Shown: positions 11,583 through 22,894, numbered from the stretch's first letter. The stretch is 64,000 nucleotides of DNA from Cheiracanthium punctorium (GCA_038373885.1 JAWZYV010013152.1:124001-188000), one strand, 5' to 3'. Notes: generated by a model from the letters alone, not told the origin. Numbers and translations are program-made.

Positions 11583-12122
11583 CAGTGGAATGAATATTGT
11601 CTTTTTTTTTCTTTTACTTTGGTAGAGCTGTGCGTTGACTTTTAGATTTTGGTTGAACTACTTTTATTATACCAATGATTATTTCAAAGCCAAAGCTAAA
11701 CGTAGATTTCCTGAAATTATACCTATTTGAATATTTTTCGAAATTCTTAATCTAATTAAAGATTGAAGAAGATGATATGCTTTTTTCAATATATTATAAT
11801 TTCAAGTTTCTTTCTGCTACCCCGCCCCCCTCCCCGAATTACCTCATATATATATATACCATAAAGGACTGCTAAGGTAAGGTAACGCCTTGGTATTCTA
11901 AGGTGTCTCAAAAAGGACTATCTGCTTTTTAAAAAAATGAATGAAAAACAAACGAATAGCGATTTAAAAAGATTCTTGCTGGAAACGAATATGTGATGAA
12001 TGGAATGTTTTGGAATACTTTATTATACTAGTACGGACAAAATGTAACCGACTGTTGGCTCTGCGGCTACTACATTCAGCAGTAGTGCTTATCAGTTACA
12101 TGACAATCTTGTCAAAAGTCCT

Positions 12123-12258
12123 CCATTCATCATAGTTACATGCCAGTGTCTGTGAATAAAACTGCCCTCCATTCATCACAGTTACATGTTAGTTTCTGTG
12201 AATAAAGCTGTCCTCCATTCATCACAGTTAAATGTCAGTGTCTGTGAATAAAACTATC
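12123..12258. repeat. 46-bp minisatellite, three units
   Basis: Three head-to-tail copies start at 12123, 12169 and 12215, each reading CCATTCATCAYAGTTA, then CATG/AATG, CAGTGTCTGTGAATAAA. Units differ at a few positions each. A partial, weaker unit (CAGTTACATGACAAT) precedes the array at about 12094. Confidence 0.9.
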
Positions 12259-12486
12259 ACACTTCTGTAACGTATCTAACGGAATGGCTGCACACTTCTC
12301 ACAGATTAATCATTGCAACTCCGCTAGCGAAGTGGGATTTTGGCTGTAATGCACATTTTTCAAATGGTCCCAAGAGAAAAAAAATCACTTGGATTTAATA
12401 ATGAACGGAGGACATTTTGAGAATATTGTCATTAGGGATGGACGCGAGACGAAAAATAGGCGTCTTGCGTCTCGCAAAACAGCCTA

Positions 12487-12519
12487 AAAGAGAGAAAAAA
12501 AAAAAAAAAAAAAAAAAAG
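12487..12519. repeat. Poly-A tract
   Basis: An A-rich run of about 30 bases after AAAGAGAG. A nearby 8-bp inverted repeat GCGAGACG/CGTCTCGC (12444-12475) precedes it. Confidence 0.9.
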
Positions 12520-12654
12520 AAAGAAAAAATCCAGACATCACACGCTTGTTTCCAGCAAGAATTTTTTTAATAACTCTAGTTTTTGTATTAATTTTTAAAA
12601 ACAGGTAGTTCTTTTTGGAACATTATGCATCTAAATCTACGTAAAAGTTTGATT

Positions 12655-13195
12655 AGATTTTGAGATTTTGCGAAAATTTATTCAATGTGTAAATTTTTAT
12701 TCGCGCATTACCTGAAAGCCGCTGAAACGAATCAAATAAAATTTATTATCACTAAAGAAGGTAATTTAACTTAAACTATAGGATATAATTATTTTTTTTC
12801 AAAATTTTGAATACAATTGGAAACTTTGCAAAAATATATTCAGAATGTGTAAATATTTGTTTGAGCATCACATATAAACCACTGAAGCGAATGAAAGGAA
12901 ATTTACAGCATTATCATAAGTGGTTACTGAACGTGAACTATAGGAGCCAAAATATTTCAAAATTTTTATAATTTTTGAGATTGTGTTAAAATTGTGTAAG
13001 TTTTTGTTCGCCCATTGCTGAAAAATGGCTCAGTGGAATGAAATGAAATTTGAAATTATGTTGATGACAAATTAATTTAAAGTATAGATGTCAAAATTGT
13101 TTCAAATAATTCATAGACTTTGAGATTTTGTGCAAATATTTTTTCTGGTATCCCTCAAAACGTCTTAAGAGATTCGAATAAAATTTGGGTGGCAT
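12655..13195. repeat. Degenerate tandem array, about 140-160-bp units
   Basis: Four diverged units begin near 12660, 12818, 12975 and 13116. Each starts with a GAGATTTTGYGAAAAT-like phrase, then AATGTGTAAATTTTTGTTCG, then GAAACGAATNAAA and ACTATAGG. The spacing shrinks with each unit. This is an old satellite-like array or the modular tail of a mobile element. 13216-13385 continues as AT-rich low-complexity sequence with TTGCATAAAATT repeats. Confidence 0.65.
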
Positions 13196-13437
13196 GATCG
13201 GCAACGACCAAAACAATAAATGTCATTTTTAAATAAACTTAAAAATTTGAATAAGTAAATTTAATAAATATATTTAACAAATTTAAAAAGTTGAATAAAA
13301 TTTGAATAAATTAAAAATTTTGCATAAAATTTGAATAAATTAAAAAATTTGCATAAAATTACAATGAATTAAAAATTTTTGCAAAAATTATATTTCTCCC
13401 TCTTTTATCGCTTTAAGGCATCTGGAATTAATACAGA

Positions 13438-14190
13438 GTGTTCTAAAAGTTCCCGTACTTTAAATTAAACAACTCCTTGTCCATGTTTTTTTTTTTTTTT
13501 CCAAAATACTGAATTTTCTCGTCTGCTTATCATTGTATCAATTGTTTAGTATTTATCGCTTCGTTCTTTTTGCATTGAAGTTGCACGAGGATGCATTTTC
13601 TACATAGTGAATGAGGTTATGACGCAGTCAGAGAATTTCTTGATACTTTTTTTGAATGCAAATCATATGAACGATGAAAAGATGTTTGGCATAATAAATA
13701 TCCAAATAATCTAGTACCAGCTTATAAGAAAATTATCCAACAATTTGTTGCATTGTTAGAAGTGAATGAACAAGATTCTTGGTTCCAACAAGATGGTGCA
13801 ACATGCCATAGAGGTAATGAAGCCATGGATGTGTTTGATGATATTTTTGGTGAACGACTCATCTAAAAAAAATCCTTGGCTACCTCGATCCCCTGATGTG
13901 AGAATCCTGAAACAAAAGACGATTTGAAAATTGCTATTTATTCAAAGGCTACAAGAAATATCTCCTAGAACGTTAAAACGCATTTTTATTAACATGTTCA
14001 AACGAGTTCATTCAGCTTTGCCTCTTCAAAGAGGTAGATATTTTGAAATTTTTTATAAATGTAAGGTCAATATTTTTTCCTACGTGATGTTAAAAGGGCT
14101 TTTTACCATTAGCATAAAAATAATTGTTTTAAGCTATGTTGTTTTGTGAATAATAAATAAATATGTCATGAGTACGGTAACTTTAAGGAC
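13438..14190 (+). mobile_element. Mariner-like (Tc1/mariner superfamily) element, decayed
   Basis: The left end (GTGTTCTAAAAGTTCCCGTACT) and the reverse complement of the right end (GTCCTTAAAGTTACCGTACT) match over about 20 positions, with a gap. Decayed transposase sequence lies between them. At roughly 750 bp it is shorter than an autonomous element, so it is internally deleted. TA target sites could not be fixed with certainty. Confidence 0.7.
13750..14075 (+). pseudogene. Mariner-like transposase remnant
   Basis: The catalytic-core phrase EQDSWFQQDGATCHRGNEAM is readable from 13768, with the second catalytic Asp codon at 13792-13794 (WFQQDGATCH is typical of IS630/mariner-related transposases). 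The third acidic residue region would follow PWLPRSPDV (about 13880), but it is interrupted by a frameshift and stops. The C-terminal phrase LKRIFINMFKRVHSALPLQR (13970-14037) fits the usual end of this family. The N-terminal half, including the first Asp, is missing or unreadable, so it cannot be active. Confidence 0.75.
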
Positions 14191-15019
14191 AATCACAATA
14201 ATAGTGGGCTAGTCACATTTAGCAAATTATATTGATTTTTTTAATAGAAATTTTGTTATAAAGCAGACGGTTAGTGAATTTAAATGATGGGATTTGAATT
14301 TTCTACGAATTTGGATTCTTTTTTAGGTATGGCGTAAGCAGTGAAAACATCTTTTCTTCCACCAAGAAAATCATCTTATTACAATTAAATTAAAAGTTGC
14401 AGTGTACTACTTGCTATTAAAAAGTATTTTCAAGACATTCTCTTTTCAATTTAAAGTCATTATTATAATATTTTCCTGAAGCTTTAAATGACTCCTTGAC
14501 GTAAAAAGACCATTCCACCAAAAGAAACTTGAGACATTGATTTCACAGAGTCATAAAATGATCCTATTTACTTATTCACGAGGAATTTTCCTTTACGTGA
14601 CACTTCTATAAATTCTTCTCCCTACAAACCTGCCAATCCCCCAAAATATGAATTAGAAACAATAAAAAATAAAGAAACACCCCCGAATTATCATGTTTAG
14701 CTTATTATTTTAATAGAAAAAACAATAGCATGTTGAAAAACAATGGTAATATGGATGAAAATAAAAAAAAATTGTTCAAAATGAGCTAATTAAAAAGTTT
14801 GAAAATTAGAAAAAAAAAAGAGTTATGTCCCACACGTGTCTTGGAATTTCTCTTGATGTACAATTGGTATTCGAAATCCGAAAAGTATGCCGCTTATATT
14901 TATCGTAGAGCTACTGTTGCTTGCGGAATTCTTTGGAACACATGGTCAAAACCATAACGCACTTTGTTTATCTAGTAAAGAATATGGACTGTTATTTTGC
15001 TGGAGGAAAAAAAAGGTTT
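14191..15019. other. AT-rich intergenic DNA
   Basis: No repeat or coding signal recognised. A plus-strand open frame starting at 14887 runs into the tandem array and looks like chance. Confidence 0.4.
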
Positions 15020-15575
15020 CTTTAAAATCTCTCGAGAAAGTTTCCCGGACGAAATCTTTATTTGTTAATGATTCATAGTACTCAGTGTCGTTATTGAAGT
15101 TAAAATGCAGAAGAAATGTTAAGATTCTTACGCTATAAAATTTAAGAGGTAATGTAAAGTGGTGTTCTTTTAGTTTTGCGGTTAATTAAACGGTTAAAAA
15201 AATCTCCCGAGACAGTTTCCCCGAGAAAGTCTCAATTTGGTATCGATTCGTAGCACTCAGTAAAAATTTTGAAACTAAAATGTAGAACAAGTATTCAAAT
15301 TCCCACTATATAAAACTTAAGAGGTAACGTAAAAGTTTAATGTGAAGGTTTCTAAGTTTGTGATTAACTGCTAGTCGGTTGAAAATCTTTCGAGAAAGTT
15401 GCCCTGAAGAATTCTTCATTTGGTATTGCCTCATATAGTATCAGTAAAAATATTGAAATTAGAATGTAGAAAAAATATTAAGATTCTTCCGATATAAAAG
15501 TTAAGATCTAATCTAAAATGGCATGTTAAGTTGTGTTCTTTTAGTTCTGTTATTAATTGCTAGACTGTTAAAATG
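15020..15575. repeat. Tandem array, three units of about 180 bp
   Basis: Units start near 15021, 15194 and 15379. Each carries AAATCTCTCGAGAAAGTTTC, a TTTGGTATYGATTC phrase, ATGTAGAANAAATATT, ATATAAAACTTAAGAGGTAA and a closing GTGTTCTTTTAGTT. Units are perhaps 75% alike by eye. The period is close to nucleosome length. It is unrelated by eye to the array at 12655. Confidence 0.75.
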
Positions 15576-16785
15576 CATTGTTGGCTAGATTGTGACTGTA
15601 ATATAAACAAACGGGAACCATGTTTATTAAGATATGTGGCACTACTCTTTATATTCATTGACTAAATGGTCTTAATGGGGTGTGTTTACAAGTAATAGTG
15701 AAGTACAATGTTTGAATTGCGAAAAAGAAGCTAAAGACAAGTTGAACGTGGTAGATAATGTAGCATAATTTGATTTCAGATACTAAACTTAAACAAGTGT
15801 GAACATAACAGCAACATATCTGAAGACAAGAATGCTCTTTTTTTCCCATTTCTTTATTCCCTAATGATATACTTATGGGATAGCTATTTTAAAATTATGC
15901 AATGTCAAATAAATTTTATTTATTTAGAGAGAAAATCTGCATGAGGTCTTCAAACATGAAAACACGACAAGACCATAACCATGATAAATGACAGTATTTT
16001 TTTAAAAAATATAATTATTTCAAAGAAATTTTTAATACTTTTGAAGCCAAAGAGCATTAAGGATTATTTTACACATGTACATTTATTATTTTAAAGGAAA
16101 GTTATTAATAAGGTTTATTCTTCAAAGTAAAATTCATTAATTTAAGGAGAAAGTAATTTACTGCCATTAAAATATTTTGTTTAAGTTTTGATATGCATTT
16201 ATTCTTCGTTGAATTTTCTTCTTTAAACTTTTACCATGCTGAATTTTCCAGATGGGAAGAGCTTTGTGGTTAGAAAAGTACTGAAAATTATCTACTTTAT
16301 CGTATAAACAAGTTTTTCTCCAGTGGCTAAATAGATTTCGTTTTTCTTCAAGTTTTTGCAATTAAGATTTCCTTTTCGGAAGGATGCACAGCTTTATTAT
16401 TTTTAGATTTGTAATTATACTACAGGATATGGAAGTGGACTTCCAAGCTTATTTTTGTTGAAAACTCCATTGTTTATGTTTACGCTAGGCAACCAAAAAG
16501 ATTACCCTTATTTACAGAATAAAATGTAATGTTTTTATAAGTTGTCGTAATTTGGCTGAAATTCTGCTGTTTTCCAGTTTTTATTTAAAATATGTTGTAT
16601 GTGGCCCCTGAAAACACAGTGATTGTAAATATTTCTTTTAATACTTATAAAATAGAGTATCAAAAGCAACACGTAAATGAGTATAATATACCAAAATCAC
16701 ATTCTTGAAATTAAATTGGCAACCTTAGGCATACATAGATAAATAAAATATGGAAATAAACACACACACTCACACACTCATACTC

Positions 16786-16848
<63 letters not shown>

Positions 16849-18300
16849 GATACATATATAAAGAAATTAGAAAACACGGGTTCTACGAGATCATATAGCA
16901 CCAAGCCTATAGATTTAGCATGCAATTATTTCTGATTGGGGAGGTATCATTTATGAATATTTTTCAAACTTTATTTTAAACAGGAGAAAATCCGGGTTTC
17001 GAGCAAGAATAACATTTTTTTTCTTCAAGGATTGATAAGTATTGCAAGAAAAGTGGACTTTTGATACTATACGTTTCTTTTCCTATCTTTCTGTATTTCC
17101 ACACACCACCGAAGCAGCAAAAATTAACAACTTCCCAAACGCTCAAATCATCTATGAATAAATTTTCAACCAAGAAGCAAAAAAGTTCACGCTAAACAGT
17201 TATTTAAGGGGGAAAAAATGTCTGAGGATGAAATCAGAGAAGTCAGAATTTCTGAGAAAAATGCTCGATTTTTTATCATTTTGGTAAAATATATAAAATT
17301 TCTCCTTTTGGAAATGCATAAATTAGATCCCTTGCGAATCTACGTATGTCTCGAAATATTATCTTAAAAGGGAAAAAAATCGACATTTTCAAAGTGTTAA
17401 AATCTCCCTTCATTGGTACTAATGAACAAAATGTTTCATAATGAAGCAAATACAATGAATAATAAGAAATAATTTTACCTCCCAAGAGATTTTAATATCT
17501 ATAGTTGCTTTAAACTGCCTTACTTAAGTGTTACTCAAATAGATAAATAAAATAAATTTTACTTGTGGTACATCGAATAAGTCAAGATACAATTTGAAGC
17601 ATCCTTCCTCGCTGTTACTCAAGCTCTAAATGCCACTTTTCTTGAATTTATACTTGTAATGTAGACTGATTTGTTTATAATTTTTACAGGGAAATCAAAT
17701 GAATTCTAATTAAAATCAACCTGTGGCCCAATTATAAACCAAACATCATTATTTCTGCTCATAAAGCGTATTGTTTCTATTATTTGCATGATTCACCATC
17801 TTTTGCCTCTTTGGTTCAAATCAGCCAGAAACAACCGTTAATGAACAACTATGCTGGCATATTTTAGTTAGGAATGTGTTTATATAACTTATTAAGAATA
17901 TGGAGCAGAAAGAAACTAGTTCAAATTTTGTCCTTGACTGGGTCTGGTACATAAAAAAGTTGCGATTCATTTAGATCTCAAAAAATATGTTAAATATTTA
18001 TTACTGCTGAGCAATTCCAGTGTATTTCCAATTGCTTTTATTTCTGCCTAGAATGAGTAGAACGAGGCACCACCTACAAAATTATCACCATGAATCAGCT
18101 ATGCCATAATGATATGATCGATCAGTCTAGTGATTTATGTGTCATTTAAGAAAAGTCTCCCAAAGGTATATTTTGCTTAGTTTTGTTGGAACTTTTTATG
18201 TAACTTGCGGTGATAGGTACTGCCGATAGTCGGTAAGAATGGAAGTTGATTGAAAGTATCGATCAGAATAAAAGTTAAGAAGTTTTGAATATTTATCAAA
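15576..18300. other. AT-rich DNA with one CA microsatellite
   Basis: Apart from the microsatellite at 16760-16858 nothing stands out. Several short minus-strand open frames show no domain, splice or composition signal. Confidence 0.4.
16760..16858. repeat. (CA)n microsatellite with (TA)n end
   Basis: Long CA-dinucleotide tract with early interruptions (CACTCA, CATACT) and a long pure section, ending in TATATATAGATA. Confidence 0.95.
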
Positions 18301-18390
18301 ACTTGCGCGTGAATACGTGTTAGAACGACTTAAAAAGTCCTCCGCCTAAGGCATTCCTTCCTTTGACAGACATCCGTACTGTACTTTGCC
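18301..18390 (+). mobile_element. SINE family B body fragment
   Basis: GTGAATACGTGTTAGAACGA, CTTAAAAAGTCCTCCGCC and TAAGGCAT match the body of the copy at 22388-22620. No tRNA head is visible. Confidence 0.65.
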
Positions 18391-19127
18391 TTAAGAAAAC
18401 AACAAAACTGAGAAAGAAGACCACCTTTTTGTTGATTACATACATTTATTAACTTACCACCCGTATTTGCTTTGGTTGAGGCATGTAATTTATTTCAAAT
18501 TGGCTGCGTACCCGTTCTTCACACGGGCAGAAGCGAATATTTTCGTAACGTGTGATCGCAAAGACCTGTACCAAAACAGAATCTCAAAAATAGCAGTATA
18601 TTCGCATCATGCATAAATAACTCCAATAAAATTATTTACACACGAAATCAAACACAAATTTAAATAAAACTATTGTTTAAATCATGTTAATTCCGTCCAC
18701 GGACGTGAATTCTGCTAAACACAGTATGTGCATCAATTCTCAAACTGTTTGCCTATATAAATTCAACAAGTGCTGCTTAATGTAAAACAAACTGCTGGTT
18801 GCACTTTTTCCGAATTAACGGGCGATAGGCTATATAAGCGCCATGTACACATTTAGTAAAACTACACGCAAAAACAAATATCTAGATTATTATTTACAAA
18901 TTAGAATATAATTATCATTTCTTATAATGTGAAATGCACATACTTTTGTAGGGCTAAATATGCTTTATTCATCAACACGCATGCTGAAATTATCTACACA
19001 TAAAATAGAAAAATTTTAATACAACGCGTTTTAAAACTGACTTTGCAACATGTAAAACGGAGAGCATTTCCAGCTGCGCTAAATCATTTAATTTCTTAAA
19101 TCTAAGCAATGGATCAAAATACTACTC

Positions 19128-19159
<32 letters not shown>

Positions 19160-19384
19160 TGTAATTTACTTCCCTTTGTTTATTTGTATCGTCATTTTTA
19201 ATCCAAATACTTTCTGAGCGCAAAAAATAGCAGGAAAAAATTACATTAACATTTTTTTAGATATGTAAGCTACAGAGGATACTTAATTTTAGAATTTCAC
19301 GAAACAACGCTGATCTGCTATGTTTGTCAATTATGTGACATCTCTAAGTGAGATATCACATCGAAGGAGTACATACGCAATGAG
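18391..19384. other. AT-rich DNA
   Basis: Contains a short phrase GTACCCGTTCTTCACACGGG (18509-18528), nearly identical to the start of the repeat at 41362, and an (AAT)n microsatellite at 19122-19160. Otherwise nothing is recognised. Confidence 0.4.
19122..19160. repeat. (AAT)n microsatellite
   Basis: About twelve uninterrupted AAT/TAA trinucleotide units. Confidence 0.95.
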
Positions 19385-19457
19385 GTGAAAATGGGAAAAG
19401 GTTAAGTAGCAGCAAACGACAGTGTATAAGAGCACAAATACGAAAATTAAGATATCT

Positions 19458-19492
19458 GACTGGTTTCGCCATGTATGACATGAAGTCGTCAG
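19458..19492 (-). ncRNA. Hammerhead-ribozyme-like motif in the Penelope-like repeat
   Basis: On the minus strand: CTGACGA (19492-19486, the CUGANGA core), a stem CATGT/ACATG with a CAT loop, GAAAC (19467-19463), then GTC (19460-19458) as a possible cleavage triplet. Penelope-like elements are known to carry small hammerhead motifs in their terminal repeats. Stem I pairing is not evident and stem III would be very short. This is a candidate, possibly decayed, not an established ribozyme. Confidence 0.4.
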
Positions 19493-19654
19493 TGCTAGAA
19501 TGAGAATGGAAAAATTTGCTCTGTTTACATAGGACAAGAAGAGATTTAAGATAGTGTACACGAGGGCCAGTATGAAAGTAGGGACCCAGATCAATTTTTT
19601 TTTTTTTTTAAAGGGAGAATAGGAGAGCAGGAAATCAAAATAACAGAGAACAGA

Positions 19655-20012
19655 GGGATTTCCAACGGTTAGAAAGTCGAGGAACAGTGAAATCAACATT
19701 AACAAGAATATTTATGTTTTTGTTGCTATTGAAAGCTTCAATTAAATCTAATTCAATGGGGGGACGGGGTTTTTAAATAAGTCTAGCTGAATCAAATTCA
19801 AGAATATGATTAGTATCCCAACAATGTTTAGGGATGGCCGACTTGCTGGTTCCATGTTTTTTAACAAGAGCTATGTGCTCCTGAATTCTATATTTAAGGT
19901 CGTGTTTAGTTTGTACGAAATAAAATGAACTACATTGACAATTGATACTATAAATGCCACAGGAATTTTGGCCGTCATAAACACTATTTCGAGTCCCTTC
20001 TTTTTCGATATA
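19655..20012 (-). pseudogene. GIY-YIG endonuclease domain of a Penelope-like element
   Basis: Read downwards from about 20012, one frame gives a GIY-YIG nuclease domain, which in Penelope-like elements nicks target DNA for reverse transcription. The motif CGIYSINC has GIY codons at 19950-19958. The expected YIG partner is YFVQT (19908-19922), with Val in place of the usual Gly. LKYRIQEH follows with the expected catalytic Arg, then KSAIPKHCWDTNHILEFDSA, typical of the domain. One in-frame stop interrupts the frame after DSARLI (near 19775). Downstream the frame reopens through PIELDLIEAF, with a candidate catalytic Glu, to a stop near 19655. The stop, the altered YIG and the missing reverse transcriptase make it a relic. 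Confidence 0.75.
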
Positions 20013-20050
20013 AACAAAACAAATTTTTATATTCTCATACTAACACTGAC

Positions 20051-20099
20051 GACGGCTTGTCATACATGCTGTATGTATGACGGCTTGTCATACATGCTG
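20051..20099. repeat. 28-bp tandem duplication in the Penelope-like arm
   Basis: GACGGCTTGTCATACATGCT at 20051 recurs at 20079, 28 bp later. The duplicated piece lies directly on the stem II position of the hammerhead-like motif, whose GAAA is absent in this arm. Confidence 0.85.
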
Positions 20100-20315
20100 C
20101 TATCGTAATTTTCGTATTGGTGCTTTTATACCTTGTCTTCTGATGCTTATACATTACCTTCTGCACCAACCTACATTTTACCACTTGTGGAATAGTTAGT
20201 TAGTCAACGACTAATTACTAGAGCACTTGGTCACGTATTCATCATGTGTATGAAACAAGCATGTGTAATCCAAGTTTAAAGTGGGTGAAAGCTCAGGAAA
20301 CAGCTAACGTTTATA

Positions 20316-21012
20316 CAGGGCATCCCGAAAAGGTGGTAATACGCCTTAATTCTTTACCTATTAGAGATAATTGGCCAATGTAAATTGAACAAATGTTCAA
20401 AATAAAGTAGGAAAACGACTACATCAGGAAAAAAATTCTTCTCGTTCATTTTCAATAAGTTACACTTTTTAAATTTGTATGCAACCGCTGTAGAAAAAAA
20501 TTAACCAGTTAGTAAAATGCGCCCATACACTAATGTTGTGATATACAAAATTTCAGCCCTTCATCATAAAACGTATCAGCGATATCTTTCAAACAAAGAT
20601 GATCAGGGGCTATACATGAATTTGAAGGCGGACGTTTATTGCTAGAGTGTAAAAAATTATTTTCTTTCGTAATTTCTGCACGACCCCTGAAATGCGATCA
20701 TCCGACGTGATATTTTTTCTTCGAGAGCAATTGAAATAAATGTGTTTTATCTTCATCTCTGACGCATTTTTGGATATAATTCTCAAATTTTCTACATCAC
20801 CTTTTTAATGCACGGAGCACATTTTACTAACTGGGAAATTGTTGTACGGATGGTCGTAAAAAATTAAAAAAGTGTATGTTTTTGAAAATAAACGAAAGGA
20901 AGTTCTTTTTTATTACCTTATTTTGAACATTTTTTCAACTCTCATATTGCAAACTTATCTCTAATACATACATAAAGAAGTAAAGCGTGTTAACATGTTT
21001 TTATAACACCCT
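20316..21012. mobile_element. Foldback element, about 700 bp, with arms of about 200 bp
   Basis: The left end CAGGGCATCCCGAAAAGG and the right end (reverse complement CAGGGTGTTATAAAAAC) begin long imperfect inverted arms. TATTAGAGATAA, AAATGTTCAAAATAA, GTTTATTTTCAA/GTTCATTTTCAA and CAGTTAGTAAAATG occur in the same order in both. TA precedes the left end, but the right flank is AATA, so the target duplication is unclear. No coding capacity. Confidence 0.75.
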
Positions 21013-22105
21013 GAATACAGATGTATACTTCGTCTGTAACTCTTTCTGAAATTTTGTTTCTATTCAGGATATAAAAAATATGCTTAGTGTAAAAAAAATG
21101 TACTGGATTTTAACGATTAAAAAATATTTGTCTCTCATTACTTTCATGTCATTGTAATTAATAATTCCATTTACTTTTCTTAGCAAAAAGTATAACTGTC
21201 CAACAAATAAGTCGCCGGTAAAGACTAAAACATACATGGCATAAAACTATCTTCGACGGATTTAGCCGGCGACAATAATACAAGTTTATCACTTCCTTTT
21301 AGCGCTTTAGCAAAATAGAGTTACAATATTATTGTCAACAATTGCTAAGATAAACAGCCCTGTTAATGACATTCAACGGTTGCAATATTTCCTTATGACC
21401 GATTATATTAAAAATAAGAAGTGTCGCCTGAGATTTTACCTAGAAAAATGGATCTAGAATTTGGAATGACAGAAAGAAAATAGTACCGGAAGGTGATAAT
21501 TTTTTGTTCGGAAATTAATTGGGCATTTTTATAATAGTTCCTTTTTTTTCATCCATAGAATACTGCTCAAATTTATTTCTTCGAACGGGTACATTAATCA
21601 TTTTAAAGAGGTGCTATTTATCAGGTTTATGCTTTATGAGCACTCATTAATTTTGAAAAGAGAATTCTGTGTCAAGGTAATAAAAACGTATAAGCATTAT
21701 GTTTACTGAAAAGTTTGAGAGATTATGGCAGTTACGTTGACAGGTGGCAAATACTTAAGATCGGGCGTGCCAAACACAGAATATAGAAATTCGAAATGTA
21801 TTTTATTTCCTCCCACGAAATGTCCTTCAAAATTACTCTTGAACATTCTTAACTAATTTAAGAAAAGCAGAAATTATGCTTCCGTACTCAAAAGTAAAAG
21901 TAAATCTTAATCTGTGTTTTCCTTGATAGTTTACGGTATTCCAAAATTGTCATGGAAAGAAAAGTTCTATGCCTATAAGCTTCAACAAGCAGTGCAAAAG
22001 AAAAATTTAAATTATTCCATGAATCGAAACTTCAACAAGTTATTTATTTTGCAAGCTGGAAATGGAAATGTGGGTTACGGCCAGTTACCTACCCAATTAC
22101 CAATT
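21013..22105. other. AT-rich DNA
   Basis: A perfect 8-bp inverted pair GTCGCCGG/CCGGCGAC lies about 60 bp apart near 21210-21275. At 22068-22092 there is a phrase shared with the SINE-like fragment at 4750. No gene signal. Confidence 0.4.
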
Positions 22106-22773
22106 TATTTATTTTAAATTTAATTTCTACTATTCCATGCCTAGTATTTTTGTATTTCATATAGATATTACGATTTGAATAAAACACATTTTGTAATTTA
22201 AACATTATTCACGAAAATTAAAGACTATAAGTACATAAAACGGTAGATGGACAGATTTCTCCTTTTGAATGTTCTTACCATAATTATCATTCGAGATCAT
22301 GTACACCTGACAATGATAAGTTATCGCGCAATATCGTTTCAATAAATTGAAAATAACACTTCAAACAAGCTGACATTTACCGTTTTATCTACCTATGACG
22401 TCACCATGGCCGAGTGGCTAAGACATTGAACTTAGTAGATGGTTGAAGTGTGAAGGTCCTGCGTTCAGGTCTACCGCGCTGTTGTAAATCTAACAATCTG
22501 GAGTTTATTGCTATTTTCTCAAGATGTAACGTGAATATGCATTGGAACCCCTTAAAAAATCCTCTGCCCAAGGCACCCCCTTAGGTCTTGTAGGCTTGCC
22601 ATAACTTAAAACAAACATAAATACTATCTCCCTATAATCTTTAACCGCTGTAAATAGCATTAGAATTACAAAATATGCTACTATTCAAACTATAGTAATA
22701 ACTATAGTTAATAACTATATAAATTATAAAAGTGACAGACTTGGAATAGTAGAAATTAAATTTAAAATAAATA
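22106..22773. mobile_element. Foldback element interrupted by a SINE
   Basis: 32 bp at 22106-22137 is the perfect reverse complement of 22742-22773 (core TTTAAATTTAATTTCTACTA). Weaker inverted similarity continues inward: ATTTCATATAGATATTA against ATTTATATAGTTATTA, and CATTTTGTAATT against ATATTTTGTAATT, for arms of about 110 bp. A family B SINE sits in the middle (22388-22620). Confidence 0.7.
22388..22620 (+). mobile_element. tRNA-derived SINE, family B, most complete copy
   Basis: The head reads CACCATGGCCGAGTGGCTAA, a good A box of the long-variable-arm tRNA type (Leu/Ser). The B box CGTTCAGGTCT is at 22463-22473. The body ATGTAACGTGAATATGCATT, CTTAAAAAATCCTCTGCCC, AAGGCACC matches the fragments at 10365 and 18301. 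It lies inside the 22106-22773 foldback and therefore probably inserted later. Confidence 0.75.
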
Positions 22774-22894
22774 ATAAAATAAATTACCGAAAGAAATTAA
22801 AAAGTAATTAAAAAAGAATAAGTAATTTTGTCTAATAAATGAATTAATTATAAATATTTAGGTGCAAAATGTAAGAAAACAATTGCACGGCAAG

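Larger units (their letters stand above)
10471..12122. other. AT-rich DNA with a hairpin and a microsatellite
   Basis: No gene signal. It contains the stem-loop at 11319-11354 and the CTT/poly-T tract at 11528-11580, listed separately. A (TA)n stretch lies near 11848. Confidence 0.4.
19385..20160 (-). mobile_element. Penelope-like retroelement fragment with inverted terminal repeats
   Basis: A minus-strand GIY-YIG domain lies between two inverted arms. The minus-strand sequence from 19525 down to 19385 matches the plus-strand sequence from 20008 up to about 20150 at perhaps 80%: CAAATTTTT, ATTCTCAT, CACTGACGAC, GTCATACATG and TAATTTTCGTATT follow in the same order in both. An element truncated at its 5' side and joined to an inverted terminal copy is a usual Penelope-like arrangement, from knowledge of the group. 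No reverse transcriptase domain is present, so only the 3' end survives. Confidence 0.7.

Noticed and set aside
16750..16935. Open frame reading a Thr-His repeat
   Set aside because: Direct translation of the CA microsatellite.
19331..19705. 124-codon minus-strand open frame with hydrophobic runs
   Set aside because: Overlaps the Penelope-like repeat and its inverted arm in a different frame from the GIY-YIG domain, so it is a by-product.
20041..20100. CRISPR-like short repeats
   Set aside because: Only two units, 28 bp apart with no spacers, explained as a tandem duplication within a retroelement arm.
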